Of a stretch of 9,347 nt of DNA, positions 1-5,637 are shown in pieces (the first letter of the stretch is position 1; each line of letters starts with the position of its first letter). Made by a program: the position numbers and the translations under genes. The notes under the pieces are model-generated. The model did not search any database. It was not told the origin of the DNA and worked only from the letters and a program-made list of their open reading frames with translations. The stretch comes from Anaerolineales bacterium (GTDB lineage Bacteria; Chloroflexota; Anaerolineae; Anaerolineales; E44-bin32): NCBI GenBank assembly GCA_030608865.1, contig JAUWDI010000025.1, forward strand, positions 1-9,347, given 5' to 3'.

Positions 1-1
1 G

Positions 2-124
2 GTTTTCGTCCTAATAGAGCTTATTGCCAGGCCAATAAGACCCAGTAAAATGCGTATAGCCATAATGTTTACGCATACGACCTTGATGATCGGCGAATAT
101 GTGGGAATCATCTGGGATGTGTAG
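2..124 (+). CDS. Possible 3' end of a membrane-protein gene, cut by the window edge
   Basis: An open frame enters from the left edge and runs about 40 codons to a TAG that lies inside the first palindromic repeat. The peptide is hydrophobic with scattered charges (it begins VFVLIELIARPIRPSKMRIA and ends GEYVGIIWDV), as in a membrane protein's last helices. If real, it would converge on the leftward LysM gene, with the repeats between the two 3' ends. The opposite strand offers a competing reading: an ATG at 63-61 opening a hydrophobic start (MAIRILLGLIGLAISSI) that leaves the window at base 1, but with no Shine-Dalgarno sequence at a normal distance. Neither reading can be settled from so short a piece, and the stretch may be non-coding. 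Confidence 0.28.
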   Translation, partial: VFVLIELIARPIRPSKMRIAIMFTHTTLMIGEYVGIIWDV

Positions 125-175
125 AGACGTAGCATGCTACGTCTCTACGAAACGGGCCGAAAGGATCATGGTCTC
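114..175. repeat. 62-bp intergenic repeat, copy 1, with a perfect 28-bp palindrome
   Basis: The unit holds a perfect 28-base palindrome at 121-148 (half-site GTAGAGACGTAGCA), preceded by GGGATGT and followed by a 27-base tail containing GCCGAAAGGATCATG. A second copy with the same boundaries lies at 290-351. The palindrome would fold into a 14-bp-arm hairpin or cruciform. Short palindromes of the GTAGAGACGT...ACGTCTCTAC type are familiar as dispersed REP/MITE-like elements in cyanobacteria and Chloroflexota. There is no ORF inside. Confidence 0.85.
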
Positions 176-289
176 CAGATTTCCCTAATTACAGTTCTGT
201 CTTCGTTTTTTAGACCTGACGCAGTAAGCCGTTGGTTCTCATGACTCTCGCGATGCGCAATTTCCAACACGTTTACAGATAAAATATTC

Positions 290-351
290 GGGATGTGTAG
301 AGACGTAGCATGCTACGTCTCTACGAAGCAAGCCGAAAGGATCATGATCTC
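290..351. repeat. 62-bp intergenic repeat, copy 2, with a perfect 28-bp palindrome
   Basis: Second copy of the unit at 114-175, in the same orientation and starting 176 bp further on. The 28-base palindrome (297-324) is identical. The 27-base tail differs from copy 1 at only four positions, so the conserved unit is larger than the palindrome and includes the asymmetric GCCGAAAGGATCATG tail. Bases 176-289 between the copies show no gene or other recognisable element. Confidence 0.85.
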
Positions 352-387
352 GGAATAGAGCGCACACATGAGTGTGACAAATAAATT

Positions 388-412
388 GGGGCTGTCCTTA
401 GCGGGCAGCCCC
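388..412 (-). terminator. Intrinsic terminator of the LysM gene
   Basis: GGGGCTGTCC, a 5-base loop and GGGCAGCCCC form a 10-bp stem with one G-T pair, 38 bp past the stop codon of the leftward LysM gene. Read leftward, the stem is followed by the T-rich stretch AATTTATTT, as in a rho-independent terminator. On the other strand it is followed by TTATGTTT, so it may also work weakly in the rightward direction. Confidence 0.75.
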
Positions 413-450
413 TTATGTTTAACATATACAGAGTTGCTGGTTGGAGGAGA

Positions 451-1593
451 TTATGGCGTTGGAGTTGCCTCAGGTGCAGCGCCGGACCAGGTAAACACGC
501 GTTCGACACTGGCCGCGCCTCCCGTCGTGTAGCTGGGTTCCCCGCCTGCGGTTACGCCTATCTGCCGGGTGACATCAATCCACCAGCGCATAACGTGTGG
601 AATGGAATCGTTAGGACGGAACGACGTTGGCAGGATGTACTTCGTATCCTTAACGTAATCGATGATTGCCCGTGTGCCGGAACCTTCAGTGATGTCTACC
701 ACATTGATGCGGTAAAACTCGTTTTCCCGCAGTTCACCTACGGATGCCCACTGTAAAGTGATCGTATCTTGTGCCAGTGAGAAGGGCGATCCATCCTGCG
801 GCAAGAGCAGGTTAGGCGCTGGATAAGGTGGCGGAGGCGTCGGCGTTGGCGTCGGACCTGGAGTGGGATTACGTTCGCAAAGTGGAATCTTCAAGATTTG
901 GCCAAGGAAAACGGTCTCATTGGCCATATCGTTAAATTCCATGATTCCCCTGAGATTCACATTGTAATTGGCGGCGATGGCGCCGAGTGTGTCGTTGGCT
1001 TCTACGGTGTAGACAACGATGTCGCAGGCAGCGATTGTTGCCGCCGCTGGTGGCAGGGTTGACGTTGGCTCGGGTGAGGGTGTCGGTGTCGGTTGAGGGA
1101 GACTCAAGTGCTGGCCAACCGTAAGGATGCTCTCGCTATTCAAGCCTGGGTTGAGCTGGAGGATCGATTGAATCGAAACGTCGTAGCGAACCGCTATCGC
1201 AAGCAACGAGTCACCTGCGTCAACGATATGATCAATAGGTGGAAGCGGGGTGGGAGTGAAGACCTCTGTACTGGTCGGTGTGGGCTCGGAGGTGGCGGTT
1301 TCCGTCGGCGTTAGCGTCGGCGTCGCTTCGTCAACCTCGGGAGTCCCTACTCCCAGGCCGCGCATCGCCAGGTAGGTTAATCCGACAGCAAGGACGGTGA
1401 AAACGAGCAAAATGCCTAATGCAGCCGGGAGGGATAATGTAACCGGCGAAGCCTGTCTTCGACGCCCTCGTGCAGGAGCGCTCTTCACAGCGGAGCCGCA
1501 GATTTCACATCGGGAAACGCCTGCTGCGAGTTTTGCTCCGCATACAGGGCAAATGCTAGGTGTGGATGCTGTCTTGTTTTTATCGTCGCTCAT
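451..1593 (-). CDS. Zinc-ribbon / single-TM / double-LysM cell-envelope protein
   Basis: A 380-residue protein, probably anchored in the membrane and binding glycan or peptidoglycan outside. In order: a cytoplasmic zinc ribbon (Cys15, Cys18, Cys29, Cys32; CPVC and CEIC knuckles), a basic stretch (RGRRR), one membrane helix (about 54-77), a Pro/Thr/Glu-rich linker, LysM 1 (about 122-166; IVDAGDSLLAIAVRYDVS...GQHLSLP), a second Pro/Thr linker, LysM 2 (about 194-237; YTVEANDTLGAIAANYNV...GQILKIP), a third such linker and a beta-rich C-terminal domain (about 258-372) that I cannot name. The frame stays open upstream to 1659, but ATG 1593 is chosen because the promoter lies at 1627-1655, which excludes the 1659 start, and an AGG sits 7 bases before 1593. 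LysM domains bind N-acetylglucosamine-containing polymers; this protein's ligand is unknown. It shows no catalytic domain. It appears monocistronic. Confidence 0.88.
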   Translation of the reverse strand: MSDDKNKTASTPSICPVCGAKLAAGVSRCEICGSAVKSAPARGRRRQASPVTLSLPAALGILLVFTVLAVGLTYLAMRGLGVGTPEVDEATPTLTPTETATSEPTPTSTEVFTPTPLPPIDHIVDAGDSLLAIAVRYDVSIQSILQLNPGLNSESILTVGQHLSLPQPTPTPSPEPTSTLPPAAATIAACDIVVYTVEANDTLGAIAANYNVNLRGIMEFNDMANETVFLGQILKIPLCERNPTPGPTPTPTPPPPYPAPNLLLPQDGSPFSLAQDTITLQWASVGELRENEFYRINVVDITEGSGTRAIIDYVKDTKYILPTSFRPNDSIPHVMRWWIDVTRQIGVTAGGEPSYTTGGAASVERVFTWSGAAPEATPTP

Positions 1594-1626
1594 TTTAGTG
1601 CCTGTACCTTTCATCCAAGCCGAGCC

Positions 1627-1655
1627 ATTATACCAGTATGGGCGGCAGCACCCAA
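1627..1655 (-). promoter_or_regulatory. Sigma70-type promoter of the LysM gene, extended -10
   Basis: Read leftward: TTGGGT (1655-1650), a 17-bp spacer, then TATAAT (1632-1627), preceded by TGG to give an extended -10 (TGnTATAAT). Transcription would start near 1620, leaving a leader of about 27 bases before ATG 1593. The -35 matches the consensus only at TTG, which fits reliance on the extended -10. This placement decides the gene's start codon. Confidence 0.65.
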
Positions 1656-1765
1656 ACATGCTGGGAAGGGATGTGTTTTTGATATTCTGAGTGGAAATGA
1701 ACGGGTTATCAAGCGCTGCATCACAAGGTTTTTCGTTTCACAAAGAGGACGGGTTCCTGGCCTAG

Positions 1766-1884
1766 GTCATTCTGAGTATCCCTTCGACTTCGCTCAGGAT
1801 AAACTCCGCGACGAAGAATCTCGTTCCTTGCAGGGAGAACCTTTCTGTTCGTAGAACGAGATGCTTCGCTCCGCTCAGCATGAC
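1766..1884. repeat. MITE-like inverted-repeat element with an interrupted left arm
   Basis: The left end reads GTCATTCTGAG and resumes, after an insertion, as CGAAGAATCTCGTTC (ending at 1826). The right end, read on the other strand from 1884, is GTCATGCTGAG followed by CGGAGCGAAGCATCTCGTTC. The two arms are therefore inverted copies about 30 bases long around a 27-base centre (1827-1853). The left arm is split by about 30 extra bases beginning TATCCCTTCGACTTCGCTCA, itself related to the same repeat family (compare CTTCGCTCCGCTCAGCATGA in the right arm). There is no coding capacity. The arrangement resembles a non-autonomous palindromic element with a second element nested in it. Confidence 0.6.
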
Positions 1885-1959
1885 ATTAAGTAGCGGATGT
1901 TTAGTGCATAGGGGTGGCGTTCACTTTCATGCAAGGAGTCCTCATGAGCAGCATCATAT

Positions 1960-1987
1960 GGATTTCTCGTTTCGCTTGAAATGACAT
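1960..1987 (-). repeat. 28-bp dispersed intergenic repeat, inverted copy
   Basis: Read leftward, this stretch begins ATGTCATTTCAAGCGAAACG and ends AGAAATCC. It matches 6817-6844 on the plus strand at 26 of 28 positions, both differences being A for G. The sequence is of the widespread GTCATTTCGAGCGAAGCGAGAAATC type seen in the spacers of many environmental bacterial genomes. Confidence 0.7.
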
Positions 1988-2012
1988 TTAGCGCGAGCAA
2001 TTATCAATCGTC

Positions 2013-2576
2013 CTAACCCCCCAGGCCGAGTTCCTCTGCGATTCGCTGCATGGAACGAAGCACATGGTCGACATGACCCCAAAGCTCCACACCAAGCTCT
2101 TCAGCGGCTTTTTCGATTTCATCGCGGTCCACTGCTGCCGCGAATCGTTTATCTTTCCATTTCTTCTTGATCGATTTCACTTTTAGATCAAGGATGGATT
2201 TCGAGGGACGGACCAGAGCAGCTGCGGTGATCAAACCCGTGATTTCATCACAGGCATACAAGGATTTGGCCATCAGGGTGTCGCGCGGGACGCCAGTGTA
2301 ATCGACATGGCTGAGGATACATTGGATAATCTCCTCCGGGACGCCGCGCGCACGCAGAATTGGTACACCCTCTTGTGGGTGCGCTTCCAGGGTAGGGTGG
2401 ATCTCCCAGTCGAAATCATGCAGCAATCCTGCTAAACCCCACAAATCGGGATCTTCGCCGAAATCGATGGCGTAATCACGCATTGCAGCCTCGACTGCAT
2501 ACATATGTCGTTTTAGATTTTCATTCTGAATGAATTCATCCAGAATGGCGAGAGCTTCCTTTCGGTTGGTCATCAT
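2013..2576 (-). CDS. HD-domain (HDIG-type) metal-dependent hydrolase, conserved
   Basis: A 187-residue soluble protein with the signature of the HD phosphohydrolase superfamily: His24 in the first helix (LKRHMYAVEAAM), the paired His53-Asp54 in GLLHDFDWE, further histidines at 60, 66 and 90 (ILSHVDYTGVP), and Asp110 (ACDEITGLI) as the likely last metal ligand. HD enzymes hydrolyse phosphoester bonds, often in nucleotides, but this small stand-alone group has no substrate I can name. ATG 2576 is preceded by AAAGGGA with 8 bases of spacing; a second ATG follows directly and cannot be excluded. The gene starts 13 bp after the stop of the SanA-like gene, and its ribosome-binding site begins at that stop codon, so the two are probably co-transcribed and perhaps translationally coupled. 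The length is normal for such proteins and no key residue is missing. Confidence 0.88.
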   Translation of the reverse strand: MMTNRKEALAILDEFIQNENLKRHMYAVEAAMRDYAIDFGEDPDLWGLAGLLHDFDWEIHPTLEAHPQEGVPILRARGVPEEIIQCILSHVDYTGVPRDTLMAKSLYACDEITGLITAAALVRPSKSILDLKVKSIKKKWKDKRFAAAVDRDEIEKAAEELGVELWGHVDHVLRSMQRIAEELGLGG

Positions 2577-2589
2577 AGGAGTGGTCCCT

Positions 2590-3204
2590 TTAAAAGATTT
2601 GGTCCCATATTACCGCGGTTTTCAATCTCCCCACTTCCCAGAGTGCACGGAATGTGGCGCCGATCTCACGCGCAGACCAGATTGTTTGGGCGGAATATGA
2701 TCGTAGATCGGCAGCGACGCCTTCAGACTCAATGGATAATGCATCGCAGAGGATCAACGCCCTCGGCAAATGGTAGCGCTGAGTGACCAGAAGCGCGCTC
2801 TCCACGCCGTAGATATCCTTCGCGCGGGCGCAAGTTAGGTAGGTACGATCGCCTTCGGAGTCGACAAGGATATCTTCCTGGGGGACTCCAAGCTGCAGAG
2901 CCAATTCAAGCATCGCCGCAGCTTCATCGTAGCCAGATGGATTTGATGAGCCGCTCATGAGCAGCGTTTTGACTTTGCCCTGCTGGTAGAGCGAAACCGC
3001 GGTTGAGACTCGATCTGCCAGAACCGTTGTCGGGCGGCCATCGCGGCGAAGCCCAGCGCCGAAAACGATTGCAGTGGGCATACTTCGAGCTTCCTCGGGC
3101 GAGAGGATCCGACTGCTGTAGTGCGCGCTGAGGACCCAGCGAGGAAGGCTGAGAAGAAAGACGGCGAGTAAACACCAGACTAGGATCTTGAATACGATCA
3201 TCAT
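2590..3204 (-). CDS. SanA/YdcF-like (DUF218) membrane-anchored protein
   Basis: A 204-residue protein with one N-terminal membrane helix (about 4-26) and an extracytoplasmic DUF218 domain. Family landmarks are the first strand with AIVFGAG, the LADRVSTAVSLYQQGKVKTLLMSG block, YDEAAAM (near 92-98), the DRTYLTCARAKDIYG helix and LLVTQRYHLPRA. E. coli SanA affects envelope integrity and vancomycin exclusion at high temperature, and YdcF shares the fold; the biochemical activity is poorly defined, so only an envelope role is inferred here. The start is uncertain: the frame also allows GTG at 3219, which would coincide with the predicted transcription start. ATG 3204 (or the next ATG at 3201) is preferred because it puts the membrane helix close to the N-terminus, although none of these starts has a good Shine-Dalgarno sequence. 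It is first in a two-gene unit with the HD hydrolase. Confidence 0.82.
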   Translation of the reverse strand: MMIVFKILVWCLLAVFLLSLPRWVLSAHYSSRILSPEEARSMPTAIVFGAGLRRDGRPTTVLADRVSTAVSLYQQGKVKTLLMSGSSNPSGYDEAAAMLELALQLGVPQEDILVDSEGDRTYLTCARAKDIYGVESALLVTQRYHLPRALILCDALSIESEGVAADLRSYSAQTIWSAREIGATFRALWEVGRLKTAVIWDQIF

Positions 3205-3225
3205 GGTTCGCAATAGCACCGAATG

Positions 3226-3255
3226 ATTTTACCAAATAGGTTGCACGGCTGCGAA
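3226..3255 (-). promoter_or_regulatory. Candidate promoter of the SanA-like/HD gene pair
   Basis: Read leftward: TTCGCA, an 18-bp spacer, then TAAAAT (3231-3226; five of six consensus bases). Transcription would begin near 3219, giving a very short leader before ATG 3204. The -35 matches at four of six positions, so the call rests mainly on the -10 and its distance to the gene. Confidence 0.4.
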
Positions 3256-3399
3256 TAAACACATAACTGACGCTTTTCTGGATCACTTTCTATGAAGTAA
3301 GCCAGATCACAAGGACAGCGTTCAGGATATGAATCTGTGCGTGAAGAATGTCTGGGAAGGCCGCTGTGGTTCCCCAGGATGGGTCGCCGTGATACTTTG
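3256..3399. other. Spacer with no recognisable gene
   Basis: This stretch lies between the divergent promoters of the SanA-like pair and the decayed regulator. The only structure seen is a weak interrupted hairpin at 3278-3305 (CTGG...ACTT...AAGT...CCAG) with GATCAC repeated at 3281 and 3305. Open frames on either strand have no ribosome-binding site and no recognisable protein content. Confidence 0.4.
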
Positions 3400-3428
3400 T
3401 TGACCGTGCCTGGACAGGGTGGTAAACT
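3400..3428 (+). promoter_or_regulatory. Sigma70-type promoter ahead of the decayed regulator and korA
   Basis: TTGACC (3400-3405), a 17-bp spacer and TAAACT (3423-3428) match the consensus at five and four of six positions with ideal spacing. The start site would be near 3435, only about 16 bases before ATG 3451 and about 355 bases before korA. That placement suggests it originally served the regulator gene now in ruins. It may still feed korAB through a long leader, since no terminator is visible before korA. Confidence 0.5.
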
Positions 3429-3450
3429 CCACTCTTATTATATAGATCGC

Positions 3451-3679
3451 ATGAATTCGTCGAATTTGATCTTGTCGGCAGAGTCCAATGAAGCTCAATC
3501 TTGGCCCGGAATTCCTGAAATACCTCGCTGCCCATGCTTCCGTATCCGGAAAGCATCTTCCAACACTTGAAAAGCTCGCACAAAGGAACTCGATCGTGAT
3601 GCCCGTTAACCGCCGGAGCTACTTGAAGCCGTCTTATACAGCGGTATTTGTTGAGATTCGACGGGGAAAACGGATATGA
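3451..3679 (+). pseudogene. Frameshifted remnant of a GntR-like winged-helix regulator
   Basis: No single frame encodes a domain, but pieces of adjoining frames line up in order with a GntR-type DNA-binding domain. The frame of ATG 3488 gives PEFLKYLAAH and GKHLPTLEKLAQ (family: PG.rLPserelA). From 3586 the next frame gives EL....., a stop, then ELLEAVLYSGI (family: v.eAl..Le..Gl). From 3650 the first frame returns with VEIRRGKRI (family: v.vr.g.Gi). At least two frameshifts and one stop are needed, and only the N-terminal part of what would be a regulator of 200 or more residues is left. ATG 3451 is a likely original start, 16 bases after the predicted transcription start, though ATG 3488 is possible. 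Its position suggests it once controlled korAB; that is inference. A chance resemblance cannot be ruled out without a search. Confidence 0.5.
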
Positions 3680-3680
3680 C
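3651..3680 (+). promoter_or_regulatory. Weak second candidate promoter closer to korA
   Basis: TTGAGA (3651-3656), an 18-bp spacer and TATGAC (3675-3680) would start transcription about 100 bases before korA, inside the remains of the regulator. The matches are five and four of six bases. It is offered as an alternative source of the korAB message. Confidence 0.25.
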
Positions 3681-3789
3681 TGTTGTGAGATTGCGTAGAT
3701 GAGGGTTGGACTGCACTGACCGAAATGTTGAATCAATCAAGGGGGACATTCTCCAGCGTAACGGAGGATTGAGGAGAAATAAATAAAAT

Positions 3790-5637
3790 ATGAATAAGAA
3801 AACGACCGAAAACGAGGTGCAAGCTATCGATGCTGCACAGGAGAAAATTATCAATGATTTCTCCATGGTCATTGCCACGGTCAATGGCTCCGGCAGCCAG
3901 ACCGCAAACCTGGCTCTGATCCGGGCTTTGTTTCACATGGGGATACCTGTTAGTGGGAAAAATCTGTTTCCATCGAACATCAAGGGTATGCCGACGTATT
4001 TTACAGTGCGCGCTAATAAGGATGGATTTACCGCGCGGCGCGAAAAGATGGAAATACTCATTGGGATGAACCCAGAAACCTTCGACGAAGATCTGAATGA
4101 CCTGGTAGAGGGGGGTGTGTGCTTCTACCCTGACCAGTTTGAAGTTCCCGAAACCCGGGATGACGTTACCTTCTATCCCGTTCCAGTTAGACAGATCATC
4201 AAGGAGGTGAATCCTCCGCGTGCTCTCGTGAACTACATGCGCAATATGGTCTACGTTGGTGTGGTTGCGGAGATCTTGGGAATTGAGATCGGGGAGATTC
4301 GGGAAGCACTCGAGACCCACTTTAAAGGTCGGGAGAAATCTGTCGAGCTCAATATGCAAATCGTAGATGCCTCTGCTTTATGGGCGCGTGAGAATTTGTT
4401 CAAAGTGGATAAATACGTCGTGGAGCGGGACAACCAAACCGAGGGTTTGATTATGCTCGATGGGAATACCGCTGGAGCTCTGGGTACGATTTTCGGTGGG
4501 ATCAGCTTCATCGCTTGGTACCCAATTACTCCCGGTTCCAGCCTGGCTGAAGCTCTTCAATCCCACCTGCCCAGACTGCGGAAAGATGAGGAAACGGGTA
4601 AACAAACCTACGCCATTATTCAAGCAGAAGACGAGCTCGCGGCGATCGGCATGATTGTTGGCGCTGGTTGGGCGGGAGCTCGGGCAATGACTTCGACCTC
4701 CGGCCCGGGTTTAGCGCTCATGGCTGAATTTGCCGGCCTGGCTTATTACACGGAGATCCCAATCGTGATCTGGGATGTACAGCGCATGGGTCCGAGCACA
4801 GGACTGCCGACGCGCACATCGCAGGGGGATATCCTTTTTACTCGTTTCCTGGGGCATGGCGATACACAGCAGATCATGCTGATCCCCGGAAATATCGAGG
4901 AGTGTTTCGAGTTCGGCTGGAGATCGTTTGACATCGCTGAGCGGCTGCAAGCTCCGGTTTATGTGCTCAGTGATTTGGATTTGGGGATGAATCTATGGAT
5001 GTCAAAACCGTTTGATTATCCTGACCAGCCGATGGATCGCGGGAAGGTTCTCACAGCTGAAGATCTGGAGAAGGTCGGGGAATTTGCTCGCTATCGCGAT
5101 GTTGATGGAGATGGTATTCCCTATCGAACGCTGCCGGGAACAGATCATCCCAAGGCGGCATATTTTCTGAGGGGATCGGGTCACAACGAACAAGCTCTCT
5201 ATAGTGAGCGACCGGAAGACTATGTAGCAAATCTGGAGAGACTCGCTCTAAAGTATGAAACTGCACGGGGGTACATGCCGAAACCAGTAATTGAAGAGAC
5301 TGAAGGTGCAAATGTTGGCCTGATCGCCTACGGGTCGGTGGATCCGGCCGTAAATGAAGCGCTTTCACGTTTAGCATCACAGGGGATGAAGATCGACTAC
5401 CTCCGTCTACGAGCTGTCCCTTTCACGGACGATGTCCATGAATTCATCCGCAAACACGATCGTATCTACGTTGTAGAGATGAACACCAACGGGCAGATGC
5501 ACATGCTGCTCAGGTTAGAGGTTCCGGATCAGGCTACAAAATTGATTTCACTGGCGCATAACGATGGTCTACCCATGAGCGCCCATTGGGTTACGCAAGC
5601 GGTTCTTGAGCTCGAGGGAGGGAATGATGGACAATAA
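3790..5637 (+). CDS. korA: 2-oxoacid:ferredoxin oxidoreductase, fused gamma-alpha subunit
   Basis: A 615-residue subunit of the enzyme that converts a 2-oxoacid and CoA to an acyl-CoA and CO2, reducing ferredoxin; with suitable reductant the reaction can run backwards. Residues about 25-205 are the gamma domain (VNGSGSQTANLALIRALFHM...SGKNLFPSNIKG). Residues about 220-410 are the alpha pyrimidine-binding domain, with YPITPGS at 244-250 and TSTSGPG at 301-307. The rest is the transketolase C-terminal-like domain (GLIAYGSVDPA near 509-520; VVEMNTNGQM near 561-570). In most family members the gamma loop is GxGGQG; here it is GSGSQTAN. The 2-oxoglutarate type is the closest general match, but pyruvate or branched-chain substrates are not excluded. 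GAGGAGA precedes ATG 3790 with an unusually long 12-base A/T-rich gap, and there is no better in-frame start. The 3' end overlaps korB. No separate ferredoxin-like subunit is present, as is usual for the two-subunit form. Confidence 0.93.
   Translation: MNKKTTENEVQAIDAAQEKIINDFSMVIATVNGSGSQTANLALIRALFHMGIPVSGKNLFPSNIKGMPTYFTVRANKDGFTARREKMEILIGMNPETFDEDLNDLVEGGVCFYPDQFEVPETRDDVTFYPVPVRQIIKEVNPPRALVNYMRNMVYVGVVAEILGIEIGEIREALETHFKGREKSVELNMQIVDASALWARENLFKVDKYVVERDNQTEGLIMLDGNTAGALGTIFGGISFIAWYPITPGSSLAEALQSHLPRLRKDEETGKQTYAIIQAEDELAAIGMIVGAGWAGARAMTSTSGPGLALMAEFAGLAYYTEIPIVIWDVQRMGPSTGLPTRTSQGDILFTRFLGHGDTQQIMLIPGNIEECFEFGWRSFDIAERLQAPVYVLSDLDLGMNLWMSKPFDYPDQPMDRGKVLTAEDLEKVGEFARYRDVDGDGIPYRTLPGTDHPKAAYFLRGSGHNEQALYSERPEDYVANLERLALKYETARGYMPKPVIEETEGANVGLIAYGSVDPAVNEALSRLASQGMKIDYLRLRAVPFTDDVHEFIRKHDRIYVVEMNTNGQMHMLLRLEVPDQATKLISLAHNDGLPMSAHWVTQAVLELEGGNDGQ

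Larger units (their letters stand above)
1594..2012. other. Repeat-rich spacer between the HD gene and the LysM gene
   Basis: No credible gene lies here. The spacer holds the LysM promoter near its left end, a hairpin-forming MITE-like element (1766-1884) and a 28-base dispersed repeat (1960-1987). Bases 1885-1959 and 1988-2012 show nothing recognisable, and there is no classical terminator directly after the HD gene's stop codon at 2013-2015. The hairpin element could end that leftward transcript, but it lacks a T-run. Confidence 0.6.

Noticed and set aside
20..39. CTTATTG/CAATAAG hairpin near the left edge as a terminator
   Set aside because: The 7-bp A/T-rich stem has no T-run on either side and lies within possible coding sequence.
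114..351. CRISPR array
   Set aside because: There are only two repeat units, with a 114-bp gap and no further copies. The units are perfect palindromes with an asymmetric tail, and no cas gene is present.
415..756. 113-codon open frame antisense to the LysM gene's 3' end
   Set aside because: It overlaps the terminator's right flank and the well-supported LysM coding region, and has no protein character of its own.
1594..1659. 22-residue N-terminal extension of the LysM protein
   Set aside because: It would begin upstream of the extended -10 promoter at 1627-1632, so the start codon would not be in the transcript.
3290..3736. 148-codon open frame on the minus strand in the korA upstream spacer
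   Set aside because: There is no ribosome-binding site, no domain, and an irregular composition. The opposite strand shows ordered fragments of a winged-helix domain, which explains the region better.
3733..4359. 208-codon open frame antisense to the 5' part of korA
   Set aside because: The korA reading has clear family motifs and a ribosome-binding site, whereas this frame has no recognisable content.
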